Source: BQJU01 sp965229635
GTDB taxonomy: Bacteria; Bacteroidota; Bacteroidia; Chitinophagales; Saprospiraceae
Assembly (NCBI GenBank): GCA_965229635.1
Contig: OZ245894.1
Coordinates: 868,001 to 932,000 of the forward strand
Reading direction: 5' to 3'
Length of the DNA: 64,000 nucleotides
Shown here: piece after piece, positions 34,640 through 42,679 of the stretch
Numbering within the stretch: position 1 is the first letter of the stretch
How the letters are laid out: every line of letters starts with the position of its first letter
Program-made: the position numbers and the translations under genes
The notes under the pieces: generated by a model
The model's input: only the letters and a program-made list of their open reading frames with translations
Told to the model about the DNA's origin: nothing
Databases searched by the model: none

Positions 34640-35010
34640 TTCTTCTCCTCTTTGGCTTTCGCCAAATTTTCCTTTACCCGGGCTTTGACGACCTTCTTGA
34701 TTAATGTTTTCGGTAGGCGTTGATTGGGATCAAAGTGCAAGGTGGTGCCAGAAATACTGTATTCGGCCAGTTCTTCCTTCATCTCTTTAGCCAGGCGGGA
34801 GCTCATCAGGTAAAGGCTACAGTGTTTTTTTGTAGCCCCAAAACCGACGAGCATGTATTTGTATTTAAAGGAAGGTATCTGATAGCTGATCAGTTCTTCA
34901 GCTTCTGGCACTACCGATTTGATGAGGCCACGTATTTCCTCCAGCATGGGCTGAAAGGCTTCGGGTTGACCGGCGATATACTCATCGATGTTTTGGTAAT
35001 TGGTTTTCAT
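34636..35010 (-). CDS. DUF1801/YdhG-like protein
   Basis: A 124-residue protein of the DUF1801 (YdhG) family, which has an SufE-like alpha-beta fold: NIDEYIAGQPEAFQPMLEEIRGLIKSVVPEAEELISYQIPSFKYKYMLVGFGATKKHCSLYLMS is the classic signature. Members are sometimes annotated as iron chaperones on weak evidence; function is unknown. The C-terminus is Lys/Glu-rich (KARVKENLAKAKEEKK), and its codons include the palindrome TTTGGCTTTCGCCAAA (34651-34666). Confidence 0.85.
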   Translation of the reverse strand: MKTNYQNIDEYIAGQPEAFQPMLEEIRGLIKSVVPEAEELISYQIPSFKYKYMLVGFGATKKHCSLYLMSSRLAKEMKEELAEYSISGTTLHFDPNQRLPKTLIKKVVKARVKENLAKAKEEKK

Positions 35011-35175
35011 ACTATGTTGTAACTATTCCCTACAAAGGTGCAGAATTTTCACGAAGAGAGAGGGGCTGAAAGCGGCTACTTTAGGGGCAAAATGCGTCGA
35101 AAATTCTCTATTTTAGCCTCTAAGCACTATTTACGTTCCAGTTCGCTGTCATTTTTTTACTCCAATCTAGCATCA

Positions 35176-35682
35176 ATGAAAAGCATTCTAACCCTAAGTT
35201 TTATTCTGTTTTTCCTAACCTTATTTTCCCAAAACGAGATTGCCACATTAAAAGAGCAGCTTCAGTCCGCCACCACAATTGAAGACAAAGCCCAAATAAA
35301 CTTTGATTTGGCCGATGCTTATCTCCAGAATCGAGATTCAACACTTGGCCTGGATTATGCAAAAACGGCTTTTCGCTTCTATACTGACTTAGAACGAGCC
35401 GACAAGAGCGCTGAGGCCGCATACCAGGTAGCACTGTTTTATGAAAGAAAGCGAAATAGTAGAAGTCAGGATGTTTGGTTGAAAGCAGCCGAAAATAATG
35501 CCAAAAAAGCGCTTGATCGAGATCTTTATCTAAAAACAATAGAAAAAAGGACCTGGATCGCAAAGAGTATCCTCACATTTACAAATCTCACAGCTTACGC
35601 TGAAAAAGCACAACCTAAGGCCGTATTCGGTGGTTTTGGCACCAATGAAGCGGGCGGTAATTTTTTGCTGATTCGCAAATAG
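35176..35682 (+). CDS. Exported TPR-like protein, possibly a truncated sensor
   Basis: 168 residues from the ATG at 35176, which begins a signal peptide (MKSILTLSFILFFLTLFSQ); a longer frame from 35038 adds an implausible leader. It then shows TPR-like helices (EIATLKEQLQSATTIEDKAQINFDLADAYLQNRDSTLGLDYAKTAFRFYTD...SAEAAYQVALFYERKRN). This start resembles the periplasmic part of TPR-containing histidine kinases or SpoIIE phosphatases of the phylum, but the catalytic half is absent. It may be a remnant or a stand-alone helical protein. A strong hairpin follows the stop. Confidence 0.55.
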   Translation: MKSILTLSFILFFLTLFSQNEIATLKEQLQSATTIEDKAQINFDLADAYLQNRDSTLGLDYAKTAFRFYTDLERADKSAEAAYQVALFYERKRNSRSQDVWLKAAENNAKKALDRDLYLKTIEKRTWIAKSILTFTNLTAYAEKAQPKAVFGGFGTNEAGGNFLLIRK

Positions 35683-35687
35683 CAGGA

Positions 35688-35732
35688 ATCATCAGGTATG
35701 ACTCGCATTTGGCGAAAGCCATACCTGATGAT
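35688..35732. terminator. Bidirectional hairpin between convergent genes
   Basis: A perfect 13-bp inverted repeat, ATCATCAGGTATG (35688) and CATACCTGATGAT (35720), encloses the recurrent GAAA-loop motif TTTGGCGAAAGCC. It lies 6 bp after the plus-strand stop and 11 bp after the minus-strand stop. There is no clear U-run, but position and strength suit a shared terminator. Confidence 0.6.
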
Positions 35733-35742
35733 ATAAAATTGA

Positions 35743-36480
35743 CTACAACAGCATAAACCGTTCGTCCTCGCCTTTCATCTCGAAAAACTTGCCGTTCTGG
35801 CTGCTGTCGAAATCAAAGTCGAAGTAGTCAAATTCACAGTCGCCCATGCGGGCCAGCTTGCCGTTTTTGGGACTGGAATAGTCAAAATCATAGGTTTCCA
35901 CCTCTACCGATCCGATGCGGGAGAAGGTGCCATTTTTATGGCTTTTTCCCGCTTGGCTATCATAATAATCAAAGGTAAAAGAGCCGATACGGGATACCTT
36001 GCCGGTTTTATGACTGGACGCATCCAGGTCGTAATAATCGATCTTGCAATTGCCGATACCGGCCAGCAAACCGTTGCGCGGACTCTCTTTCAGAAAGTCA
36101 AAATAATTCAACGGGATATCACCCAGCATGGCCAGTTTGCCTGACTGGTGGCTTTCCTCGCCCTGATTGTGATATTCCAGGTATCCTGAAAAGGGGTGAT
36201 AAATGCGCAGATCGCCTTCATAAGTCACCGACTTGTTGAGGTAAGTACAGGCCGTAATCATGCTTTTGACCTCCTGTGGCTGGTCTACTTCCTGGTCGAG
36301 GATGATGTACTCCAGCTGCCCCTGTCCGGATAGGCCAAAGACCATTCCCGGTTGCCAGACAACGACTTCTTCCAGCTGTCCGGAATGGGGAGAAAAGCGT
36401 GCAAAAAAGGATTGAGCAATGGCACTTTGTCCAAGGCTAATGCTCAGGAAAAGCAACATTAAAATTTGGATAGTTTTCAT
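35743..36480 (-). CDS. Secreted repeat protein of unknown family
   Basis: 245 residues with a signal peptide (MKTIQILMLLFLSISLGQSAIA). From about residue 110 to the end, a unit of 22-25 residues recurs six times with the pattern S-x-K-N-G-K-L-A-R-I-G-x-x-x-F-D-Y-Y-D-F: SHQSGKLAMLGDIPLNYFDF, SPRNGLLAGIGNCKIDYYDL, SHKTGKVSRIGSFTFDYYD, SHKNGTFSRIGSVEVETYDF, SPKNGKLARMGDCEFDYFDF and a final partial copy. The alternating pattern suggests a beta-solenoid or propeller-like stack. I recognise no family. It has no sorting domain, so it is probably periplasmic. Confidence 0.75.
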   Translation of the reverse strand: MKTIQILMLLFLSISLGQSAIAQSFFARFSPHSGQLEEVVVWQPGMVFGLSGQGQLEYIILDQEVDQPQEVKSMITACTYLNKSVTYEGDLRIYHPFSGYLEYHNQGEESHQSGKLAMLGDIPLNYFDFLKESPRNGLLAGIGNCKIDYYDLDASSHKTGKVSRIGSFTFDYYDSQAGKSHKNGTFSRIGSVEVETYDFDYSSPKNGKLARMGDCEFDYFDFDFDSSQNGKFFEMKGEDERFMLL

Positions 36481-36722
36481 GGGTCTCTGATTTAATGTAC
36501 AGGATTTAACGCTTTAAACCGGGAAAAACGCATTTCGAATACCTTAAAATTTATTTTTTTTTAATGTTTTAACAGGTTGATGTTCGATTTTCCCATCATT
36601 TTCACAGGTGGTGATCAAAGTCATTTCCCTCCATGCTCAAAGTCACTAAAATCCCCTGCGAGACGCCCTAAATTTGTTTCAACGATAACAAAAAAATCAA
36701 TCACCGAAAAAATATTATTGAT

Positions 36723-36947
36723 ATGAAACCTTTTGGCGTAAGTTTTGCAACAATCGTAATCCGTTTTTACCTGATGATGGCCGTAGTGATTGTGAGTGTG
36801 TTTAGTGGCATGTATTGGTTGGCCATTTTGGCTCTGCCGGTATTCCTGTCAGCAATGCTGGGCATTCGTCTTTTCAAATCTTCAGAGAAAGAAACACAGG
36901 CTACAGTGACCAATAAGGGTGCAAAATCTATGCAGCAGGCTGCTTAA
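36723..36947 (+). CDS. Small two-helix membrane protein
   Basis: 74 residues with two adjacent hydrophobic segments (IVIRFYLMMAVVIVSVFSGMYWLAILALPVFLSAMLGI, about 10-47) and a polar C-terminal tail. A TAAATTTG element (36669-36676) matches the -7 consensus about 45 bp before the ATG at 36723. No family is recognised. Its length, promoter and clean start make it a plausible real gene. Confidence 0.6.
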   Translation: MKPFGVSFATIVIRFYLMMAVVIVSVFSGMYWLAILALPVFLSAMLGIRLFKSSEKETQATVTNKGAKSMQQAA

Positions 36948-36985
36948 TAAGCGAATAAGAATTACGTATATATGGTCGATTTTTC

Positions 36986-37107
36986 TTCATAGCGGAGCCA
37001 AGAGCCCCAATTAATTCCGACAGCAATTGACTCGTAGAATTATTACAGTCGGATAAAGTCTATCCGAAATCTTGGTTTATTTACTCTATGGCTCCGCATG
37101 AATTTTT
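36986..37107 (+). repeat. Long-range imperfect inverted repeat with internal hairpin and T-run
   Basis: TTCAT, GCGGAGCCA and AGAG (36986-37004) are complementary to CTCT, TGGCTCCGC and ATGAA (37084-37102), with one-base bulges, making an 18-bp interrupted stem. A small hairpin, CGGATA/TATCCG (37050/37061), lies inside, and TTTTT follows. It could be a small structured RNA, a terminator or a MITE-like element. Confidence 0.45.
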
Positions 37108-37197
37108 CCCCCTCCATTTTTCTATTACATCCATTTTCCGGGCTGACGTGTTATTCTTCATGACACTTCAAATTTGTGACTTGACAGCCCAGGACTT

Positions 37198-37713
37198 ATG
37201 AATTTTAAAAGACTGATTATTTTTGGTAGTTCCCGCAGTCATGGGGATACCCGTAAGGTAGCGGATGCTTTCGCAAAACTGACCGGTGCGGATTTAATCG
37301 ACCTCAACGATTACAACATCAGCTACTTTGACTACGAGCACCGCAATCAGCATGACGACTTTCTCGTCGTATTTCAAAAACTCCTCCAATACGATCAAAT
37401 CATCTTTGCCACCCCTGTTTATTGGTACACGATGAGTGCCGTGATGAAAACCTTTTTCGACCGCATTTCCGATGTATTAAAAATCCGCAAAGACCTGGGC
37501 CGACAGCTACGCGGCAAGCGCATGATGGTGATCAGCAGCAGTTCCGACAATAAGGAATATCCTGGTTTTGATCTACCCTTTTCCCGATCAGCTGAGTACC
37601 TGGGTATGCACTACGATGGTTATATGCATGCGTGGGTTGAGGATGGTCAGGTTCCGGAAGTAGTGCATAATGGCCTTGCCAAGTTGGCAAAAATTCCCAA
37701 ACTGGAATATTAA
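37198..37713 (+). CDS. NAD(P)H-dependent FMN reductase / flavodoxin-like oxidoreductase
   Basis: A 171-residue flavodoxin-fold protein. LIIFGSSRSHGDTRKVADAFAKLTGADLIDLND is the FMN-phosphate loop and first strand. FATPVYWYTMSAVMKTFFDRISDVL (about 65-90) is the YWxxxP-type flavin-binding segment typical of NADPH-dependent FMN and quinone reductases. It is probably cytoplasmic and reduces quinones, azo compounds or FMN; the natural substrate is unknown. It stands alone between hairpin-rich DNA and the EF-hand-like gene. Confidence 0.85.
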   Translation: MNFKRLIIFGSSRSHGDTRKVADAFAKLTGADLIDLNDYNISYFDYEHRNQHDDFLVVFQKLLQYDQIIFATPVYWYTMSAVMKTFFDRISDVLKIRKDLGRQLRGKRMMVISSSSDNKEYPGFDLPFSRSAEYLGMHYDGYMHAWVEDGQVPEVVHNGLAKLAKIPKLEY

Positions 37714-37816
37714 GTTTTTGTAAAGAACGGGCTTTTATTCTCTGAATCGTGCATCTTTGTATGAGCATTTTTCAAATAGGGCTATAGATTTTTCAATTTT
37801 GAAAAACACTATACCT

Positions 37817-38809
37817 ATGCCTTATTATCTCTTCATTGGCGGGCAACGCTACGATGCCAGTCTCATCAATAACGCCAAATTCAGAACCCGCGGCCAGGGA
37901 GATGGTCGTATCTCCGAAACCGAAGCCCAGGAACTGTGGCGACAGGTGATGGACGGTGGTCGCATTACGGAAGTAGAGGAAAGTACCCTTCATTACATCT
38001 TAGAAAACTTCAATTGGACCGACAAAGCCCGCCAGTGGATGGAAACGGAGATGACAAAAGAAGTGACCAAAACCAATAGCTACTACAAAGTCATCGATGG
38101 ACTGCGTTACGACCGGGCTATTTTGGAAAGAGCCGAGGCCTTGACTCAGGGCCGTGGTGATGGTCGTATTTCCCTCGAAGATGCCCAGTTTTTATTGCCA
38201 CTCTTCGGAGATGCCGGAGATGTGCGCATCGAGGAGGAAAGAACACTACAGTACCTGTTAGAACACTACTCCTGGACCGACAAGGCCAGGGAGTGGTTTC
38301 TGCCAAAGGTTGATGCGATTAGCAAGGAATCGAACTATTATGGGCTGGTCAATCGTATTCTCAAGCAGGAGTTTGACCTGGAACGGCTTTCTGTAGAAAT
38401 TGGCAGTGCTATTGTGCATAAACAAACACTGGAATACAATAATAGAATTGAATTTCCCGATGCCTTTCGCCGCGCTTTAGCTTCTCTTTTCACCGAGGGC
38501 GATGATGGCTCCTTCCAGTATCTGGTGATGAATATTTTTGAATTGTATCCCGGCGAAGTGGACAATTGGAAGGAGTTGCGCGACGCGAAAATCAGGGAAT
38601 TACTCAATGGTGAAGCAGTGCTGGCGCTGCTCGACGAAACAACCGCCAATGCAGACGATGATGCGCTGTACAATCCACCTCAACGAGGGGAGACCTTTGA
38701 AGAAAACTGGATATTGGGCTTGTGGGTGCCCAACCTTTCCGATCACTATACTTTTATTGTGGTTGCAAGAGATGGAAGTTCTGAAGCGTTCAATTATGCT
38801 TTTAATTAA
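37817..38809 (+). CDS. Protein with two EF-hand-like repeats, unknown function
   Basis: 330 residues from the ATG at 37817 (MPYYLFIGGQRYDASLINNAK). Two homologous blocks of about 90 residues each carry an EF-hand-like loop, RGQGDGRISETEAQELW (about 28-45) and QGRGDGRISLEDAQFLL (about 115-131), with D-G-R-I-S-x-x-E spacing, and each ends in a matching segment (NWTDKARQWM, SWTDKAREWF). The remaining 170 residues are helical and acidic. No signal peptide is visible, so calcium binding, if real, would be cytoplasmic. I recognise no family. It converges on the YegP-array gene. Confidence 0.7.
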   Translation: MPYYLFIGGQRYDASLINNAKFRTRGQGDGRISETEAQELWRQVMDGGRITEVEESTLHYILENFNWTDKARQWMETEMTKEVTKTNSYYKVIDGLRYDRAILERAEALTQGRGDGRISLEDAQFLLPLFGDAGDVRIEEERTLQYLLEHYSWTDKAREWFLPKVDAISKESNYYGLVNRILKQEFDLERLSVEIGSAIVHKQTLEYNNRIEFPDAFRRALASLFTEGDDGSFQYLVMNIFELYPGEVDNWKELRDAKIRELLNGEAVLALLDETTANADDDALYNPPQRGETFEENWILGLWVPNLSDHYTFIVVARDGSSEAFNYAFN

Positions 38810-38834
38810 AAATTAGGCACTACATTAAATACAA

Positions 38835-38864
38835 AACCCTTCCTGGAAATGTCCGGGAAGGGTT
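38835..38864. terminator. Bidirectional intrinsic terminator
   Basis: AACCCTTCC (38835) pairs with GGAAGGGTT (38856), a 9-bp stem with a 12-nt loop and with ACAAAA and TTTTG tracts on either side. It sits between the convergent EF-hand-like and YegP-array genes. Confidence 0.7.
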
Positions 38865-38914
38865 GCTCATTTTGTGTATTGCTCTCAAGGGTATGTATGA
38901 GCATTTTGGTTTTA

Positions 38915-40387
38915 TCAGGCCACAGCCTTTTCAATTAGAGTCTGATCTTCTACCGGAGCAGCTTCCGCTACTGCAATTACGGATTCAATTCCGGAATCTC
39001 TGCCTTCCGCCGTTTCGTAGGTTTCGCTGGAGCCAATTACCTGACCGTTGCGGGCTTTAAGGTTGAAATAATACGCTCCATTATCCGCTGTCAATTTTTC
39101 AAAGCGCTTTGCCACCGCATTTTTCTTCACACTTACAATGCCATTCTTAGCTGCTGAACGGGAAGTGTACCCTTCACTAACCAGAATAATTTCGCCGTTG
39201 ATGGCATTCAGCCTGAAATAGAATTCATCATTTGCTCCCCGGTAAATTTCAAATTTTGGATTGGGATAAACCAAAGCACCGTGTGTGGTATCTTCAAAAG
39301 CAGCACTGGGGGCTGTTTTCATCACCGACAGGATACCGGCATCTCTGGCTTCTTCGGAGTTGTACATTTCACTTACCCCGATCACTTGTCCGATCATAAT
39401 GTCATTGTCCGCCCGCAGTACAAAATAGTGGCGATTATCACTGGAGGTCCGCTTTTCGTAGAGATCCTCATGCTTGGCATGGTCCTTTACTGACTCAATG
39501 CCATGTTCCGCTCCCTGCTTTGAAACATATCCCTCGCTGGCCAGAATGATCTTTCCATTTTGGGCTTTAAGCCGGAAATAAAATTGACCATCCTGTCCCT
39601 CAAATACCTGAAATTTGGGGTTTTTCACCGGAGATTCCCCTTCTACAACGCTCAGCGCCGCATCTTCATCCTCTTTTTCCAGTGTATATTCAACCAGTGG
39701 AGAAAGCGTCAGGTCTTCAATCGGCGCTTCCTTAGACAGGGCAATGACGGATTGAACACTGTTGTCTAGGCTTACGGAAGAAACAAAAGTTTCACTTGTT
39801 CCGATGATCTCACCATTGGTGGCCTCCAGGTTGAAATAATATAGCCCATTGGCTGCCTGTTTGATATCAAAGTTTTTGGTGGTAATGGCGTGAGCTCGCA
39901 CGGACGCAATGCCGTTCTTTGCACCCTGCTTGGAGGCGTATCCTTCGCTAGCCAGGATATTTTCGCCATTGCGCGCATTCAGTCGGAAGTAGTGCTGCAA
40001 GTCCTTGCCCTGGTAAATCTGAAATTTGGGATTGACATAACGGATCGCATTGATCGTCAAATCTTCAATTGGTGCCTCCACCGCAATATCAATCACTGCT
40101 GCAATACCGTTGTCTACGCTTTTTTCAGACCAATAAGTCTCGCTACGAGCCAGGGTCTCCCCATTTGCTGCTTTGAGGATGAAGTAAAACTGCTTGTCCT
40201 GAGCCGTCTTCTTTTCAAATTGGTCCGGGGTGGCGTTGCGCTTAGTTGAAATGACGCCCGCAATGGCCGAGTGTTTGGAGGTGTAGCCTTCGCTCCAAAT
40301 GAGGATCTCCCCGTTGACGGCGGAAAGACGGAAATAATACAGATTGTCAGTACCTTTGAAAATCTGAAATTTTGGAAAATTGACCAT
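38915..40387 (-). CDS. Eight-repeat YegP/DUF1508-domain protein
   Basis: A 490-residue cytoplasmic protein built almost entirely of eight DUF1508 (YegP) domains of about 50 residues. They alternate between two types. Type A reads NPKFQIF-G-D-YYFRL-A-NGEIILASEGY-SK-GA-NGI-SVK (four copies). Type B reads F-IK-A-NG-YYFNL-A-NG-VIG-SE-Y-S---DNGI-SVI (four copies). AB pairs are joined by EAPIEDLTL-type linkers. YegP proteins normally have one or two domains, so this is a fourfold duplication of a two-domain unit. The fold is a small beta-beta-alpha module of unknown function. A promoter lies about 110 bp upstream. Confidence 0.92.
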   Translation of the reverse strand: MVNFPKFQIFKGTDNLYYFRLSAVNGEILIWSEGYTSKHSAIAGVISTKRNATPDQFEKKTAQDKQFYFILKAANGETLARSETYWSEKSVDNGIAAVIDIAVEAPIEDLTINAIRYVNPKFQIYQGKDLQHYFRLNARNGENILASEGYASKQGAKNGIASVRAHAITTKNFDIKQAANGLYYFNLEATNGEIIGTSETFVSSVSLDNSVQSVIALSKEAPIEDLTLSPLVEYTLEKEDEDAALSVVEGESPVKNPKFQVFEGQDGQFYFRLKAQNGKIILASEGYVSKQGAEHGIESVKDHAKHEDLYEKRTSSDNRHYFVLRADNDIMIGQVIGVSEMYNSEEARDAGILSVMKTAPSAAFEDTTHGALVYPNPKFEIYRGANDEFYFRLNAINGEIILVSEGYTSRSAAKNGIVSVKKNAVAKRFEKLTADNGAYYFNLKARNGQVIGSSETYETAEGRDSGIESVIAVAEAAPVEDQTLIEKAVA

Positions 40388-40503
40388 AAATCATAGGTTT
40401 AGGTTACCCTTAATTGGGTGGGTTATGAAAAGGTTCTACTTGCGATTCGAGGCTATCTTACCATAGCAGAAAGGGGATAGTTTGTGGCCTATTTTAGCCT
40501 TTT

Positions 40504-40531
40504 CAAAGTTAGTCCTATCCAAGCAGACAAA
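40504..40531 (-). promoter_or_regulatory. Promoter of the YegP-array gene
   Basis: On the minus strand, TAACTTTG (40504-40511) matches TAnnTTTG, and TTTG (40528-40531) lies 16 bp upstream as the -33 box. The leader to the ATG at 40387 would be about 110 nt. Confidence 0.5.
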
Positions 40532-40627
40532 AATTATGGGAAGATTAAGTTTTCTTAAACTTATCATTAACTGACCAGACGATCTAACTCAGCATGGTTT
40601 GTTCGAAAAACTCCGGATTTGTGAACA

Positions 40628-40635
40628 TATATTTG
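40628..40635 (+). promoter_or_regulatory. -7 element upstream of the acyl-CoA ligase gene
   Basis: TATATTTG matches TAnnTTTG and lies about 57 bp before the ATG at 40692. The nearest -33-like TTTG (40598) is rather far, at 26 bp. Confidence 0.4.
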
Positions 40636-40691
40636 GAAAAATGAGTATTATGCCAAGGGTTTTATTGAATCAGAAGCTTCAAATGTAAACT

Positions 40692-42236
40692 ATGCTAAAT
40701 TTAGCGGTAATACTGGAGGACAGTGCCCGTCGTTTTCCCAATAAGGATGCCTTTATCTTTATGGATACCCACCTGACCTACCAACAGGTGAATGCCGCAG
40801 CCAATCAGGTGGCCAATGGTCTGCTGCAATCCGGCATCAAACAGGGCGACAAGGTGGCTTTGAGTTGCCTGAACCTACCGTATTTTCCAATTGTATATTA
40901 TGGAATATTGAAGGCCGGAGCAATTGTTGTGCCCTTGAGTGTATTACTGAAAAAAGATGAGATTGCCTTCCACCTTACCGATAGTGATGCCAAAGCTTAT
41001 TTCTGTTTTGTGGGTACCGAGCAACTGCCGATGGGCCAGATGGGCTATGCCGGTTTTCAGGAGGTGGATGCCTGTGAGCAATTTTTTATGATCACCGCCA
41101 AGCCGACGGATTCTTCGCCAATTGAAGGCACCAAAACATTGGGTCAGCTGATGGCCAATCAGTCGCCCAAGCTGGAAACCACCGCGACTGGTGCCGAAGA
41201 CACCGCCGTGATCATCTACACCTCGGGAACTACGGGTAAGCCCAAAGGCGCAGAATTGACACATTCCAATTTGTTGCTTAATGCTAATTTGTCCCGTGAT
41301 CTACTGGGCCAGGAAAATGACGATGTCAGTCTGATTGTGCTGCCGCTGTTCCACATTTTTGCTATGACCGTGCTGCTCAACGCCGGTGTCTACGATGGCA
41401 TCACTGCTGTGCTCCTGCCCCGTTTTGATGCGGAAGCGGTATTTGCACTCATGCAAAAACACAACGTGACGGTCTTTGCCGGCGTGCCCACCATGTACTG
41501 GGGGCTACTCAATTATAAGGAAGAGAAATTTGATTATAAAAAGATCGCCGAGAAGCTGCGCATTTGTGTGTCGGGAGGAGCGTCCTTGCCGGTGCAGGTC
41601 CTCAAGGATTTTGAAGCCCGCTTTGATGTGCCGATCATAGAGGGATACGGTATGTCGGAAGGATCACCGGTAGTAACGTTTAATCACATCAGTGTTGGGC
41701 GAAAGCCTGGTAGTATTGGCACGCCGGTTTGGGGCGTAGAGGTCAAAATTGTGGATGAAAATGACGAGGAGGTGCCTGTCGGTGAAAAAGGCGAGCTTTT
41801 GTATCGTGGGCACAATGTGATGAAGGGCTATTATAAAAAACCGGAGGCTAATGCCAAAACCCTGCGCGGCGGCTGGATGCATTCCGGCGATGTGGCGGTG
41901 AAGGATGAAGATGGTTATTTTTACATCGTAGATCGCACCAAGGATATGGTCATCCGCGGCGGACTCAATGTGTACCCACGCGAAGTGGAAGAGGTGATGA
42001 TGAAACACGAAGCAGTATCTTTGGTGGCCGTCATTGGTGTGCCGGATGATGAACACGGAGAGGAAATCAAGGCCTATGTAGTGCTGAAAGATGGTGGCAA
42101 GGTTGGAGAGGAGGAACTGATGGCCTGGACCAAGGAGCACATTGCGGCCTATAAATATCCCCGCATCATCGAATTTATCGACGCCTTACCGATGAGTGCA
42201 ACGGGTAAAATTTTGAAAAAAGAACTTAGAAAATAA
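40692..42236 (+). CDS. Long-chain fatty-acid-CoA ligase (AMP-binding family)
   Basis: A 514-residue adenylate-forming enzyme that activates a carboxylic acid with ATP and CoA. Motifs: the P-loop YTSGTTGKPKGAELTHSN (about 177-195), VPTMYWGLLN, EGYGMSEGSPVVTFN (A5), GELLYRGHNVMKGYYKKPE, WMHSGDVAVKDEDGYFYIVDRTKDMVIRGGLNVYPREVEEV (A7-A8) and the catalytic Lys in MSATGKILKKEL near the C-terminus. Its length and the KDMVI-GG-NVYP segment fit medium/long-chain acyl-CoA synthetases. It is followed after 22 bp by a RidA-family gene on the same strand. Confidence 0.92.
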   Translation: MLNLAVILEDSARRFPNKDAFIFMDTHLTYQQVNAAANQVANGLLQSGIKQGDKVALSCLNLPYFPIVYYGILKAGAIVVPLSVLLKKDEIAFHLTDSDAKAYFCFVGTEQLPMGQMGYAGFQEVDACEQFFMITAKPTDSSPIEGTKTLGQLMANQSPKLETTATGAEDTAVIIYTSGTTGKPKGAELTHSNLLLNANLSRDLLGQENDDVSLIVLPLFHIFAMTVLLNAGVYDGITAVLLPRFDAEAVFALMQKHNVTVFAGVPTMYWGLLNYKEEKFDYKKIAEKLRICVSGGASLPVQVLKDFEARFDVPIIEGYGMSEGSPVVTFNHISVGRKPGSIGTPVWGVEVKIVDENDEEVPVGEKGELLYRGHNVMKGYYKKPEANAKTLRGGWMHSGDVAVKDEDGYFYIVDRTKDMVIRGGLNVYPREVEEVMMKHEAVSLVAVIGVPDDEHGEEIKAYVVLKDGGKVGEEELMAWTKEHIAAYKYPRIIEFIDALPMSATGKILKKELRK

Positions 42237-42258
42237 CTACTTCATAAAATGGCTATAA

Positions 42259-42678
42259 ATGTCCAATAAAATTGACGCTTCCAAAGCTCCCAAACCCGTT
42301 GGAGCCTATCCTCACGCCCGCAAGGTGGGCAATCTGTTGTTTCTTTCCGGCATTGGCCCCCGCGACCCTGAAACCAACGAGGTTCCGGGCCTGAAGCGCA
42401 ATGCCGCCGGACAATACCTCGAATTTGATTTTGCGGCGCAGTGTCATTCCGTCTTTAATAACGTACGCCTGGTACTCGAAGCCAGCGGTGCCAAATGGGA
42501 GGATCTGGTGGATGTGACCGTCTTCCTCACCGATATCGAGCGTGATTTTCAGACCTATAATCAGCTCTACGCGGAATACTTCCAGGATGTGATGCCGTGC
42601 CGTACCACGGTGGGTATTTCGTCACTGCCGGCACCGATTAGCATTGAGTTGAAATGCATTGCGGTGATTGGGGAATAA
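42259..42678 (+). CDS. RidA (YjgF/UK114) family deaminase
   Basis: A 139-residue protein of the RidA/aminomuconate-deaminase clade: KPVGAYPHARKVGNLLFLSGIGPRDPETNEVPG at the N-terminus, the HSVFNNVRLVLEASGAKWEDLVDVTVFLTDI core, and MPCRTTVGISSLPAPISIELKCIAVI. The Arg of CRTTVG and the terminal Glu match the imine-hydrolysing active site. The IGPRDPETNEVPG segment favours the 2-aminomuconate deaminase subgroup of the kynurenine pathway, but no other pathway genes are nearby. General imine clean-up is the alternative. Confidence 0.88.
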   Translation: MSNKIDASKAPKPVGAYPHARKVGNLLFLSGIGPRDPETNEVPGLKRNAAGQYLEFDFAAQCHSVFNNVRLVLEASGAKWEDLVDVTVFLTDIERDFQTYNQLYAEYFQDVMPCRTTVGISSLPAPISIELKCIAVIGE

Positions 42679-42679
42679 A

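Larger units (their letters stand above)
40388..40691. other. Divergent promoter region
   Basis: This 304-bp gap separates the YegP-array gene (minus) from the acyl-CoA ligase gene (plus). It contains one -7 element for each direction and no open frame of note. Near the centre are AT-rich segments only. Confidence 0.6.
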
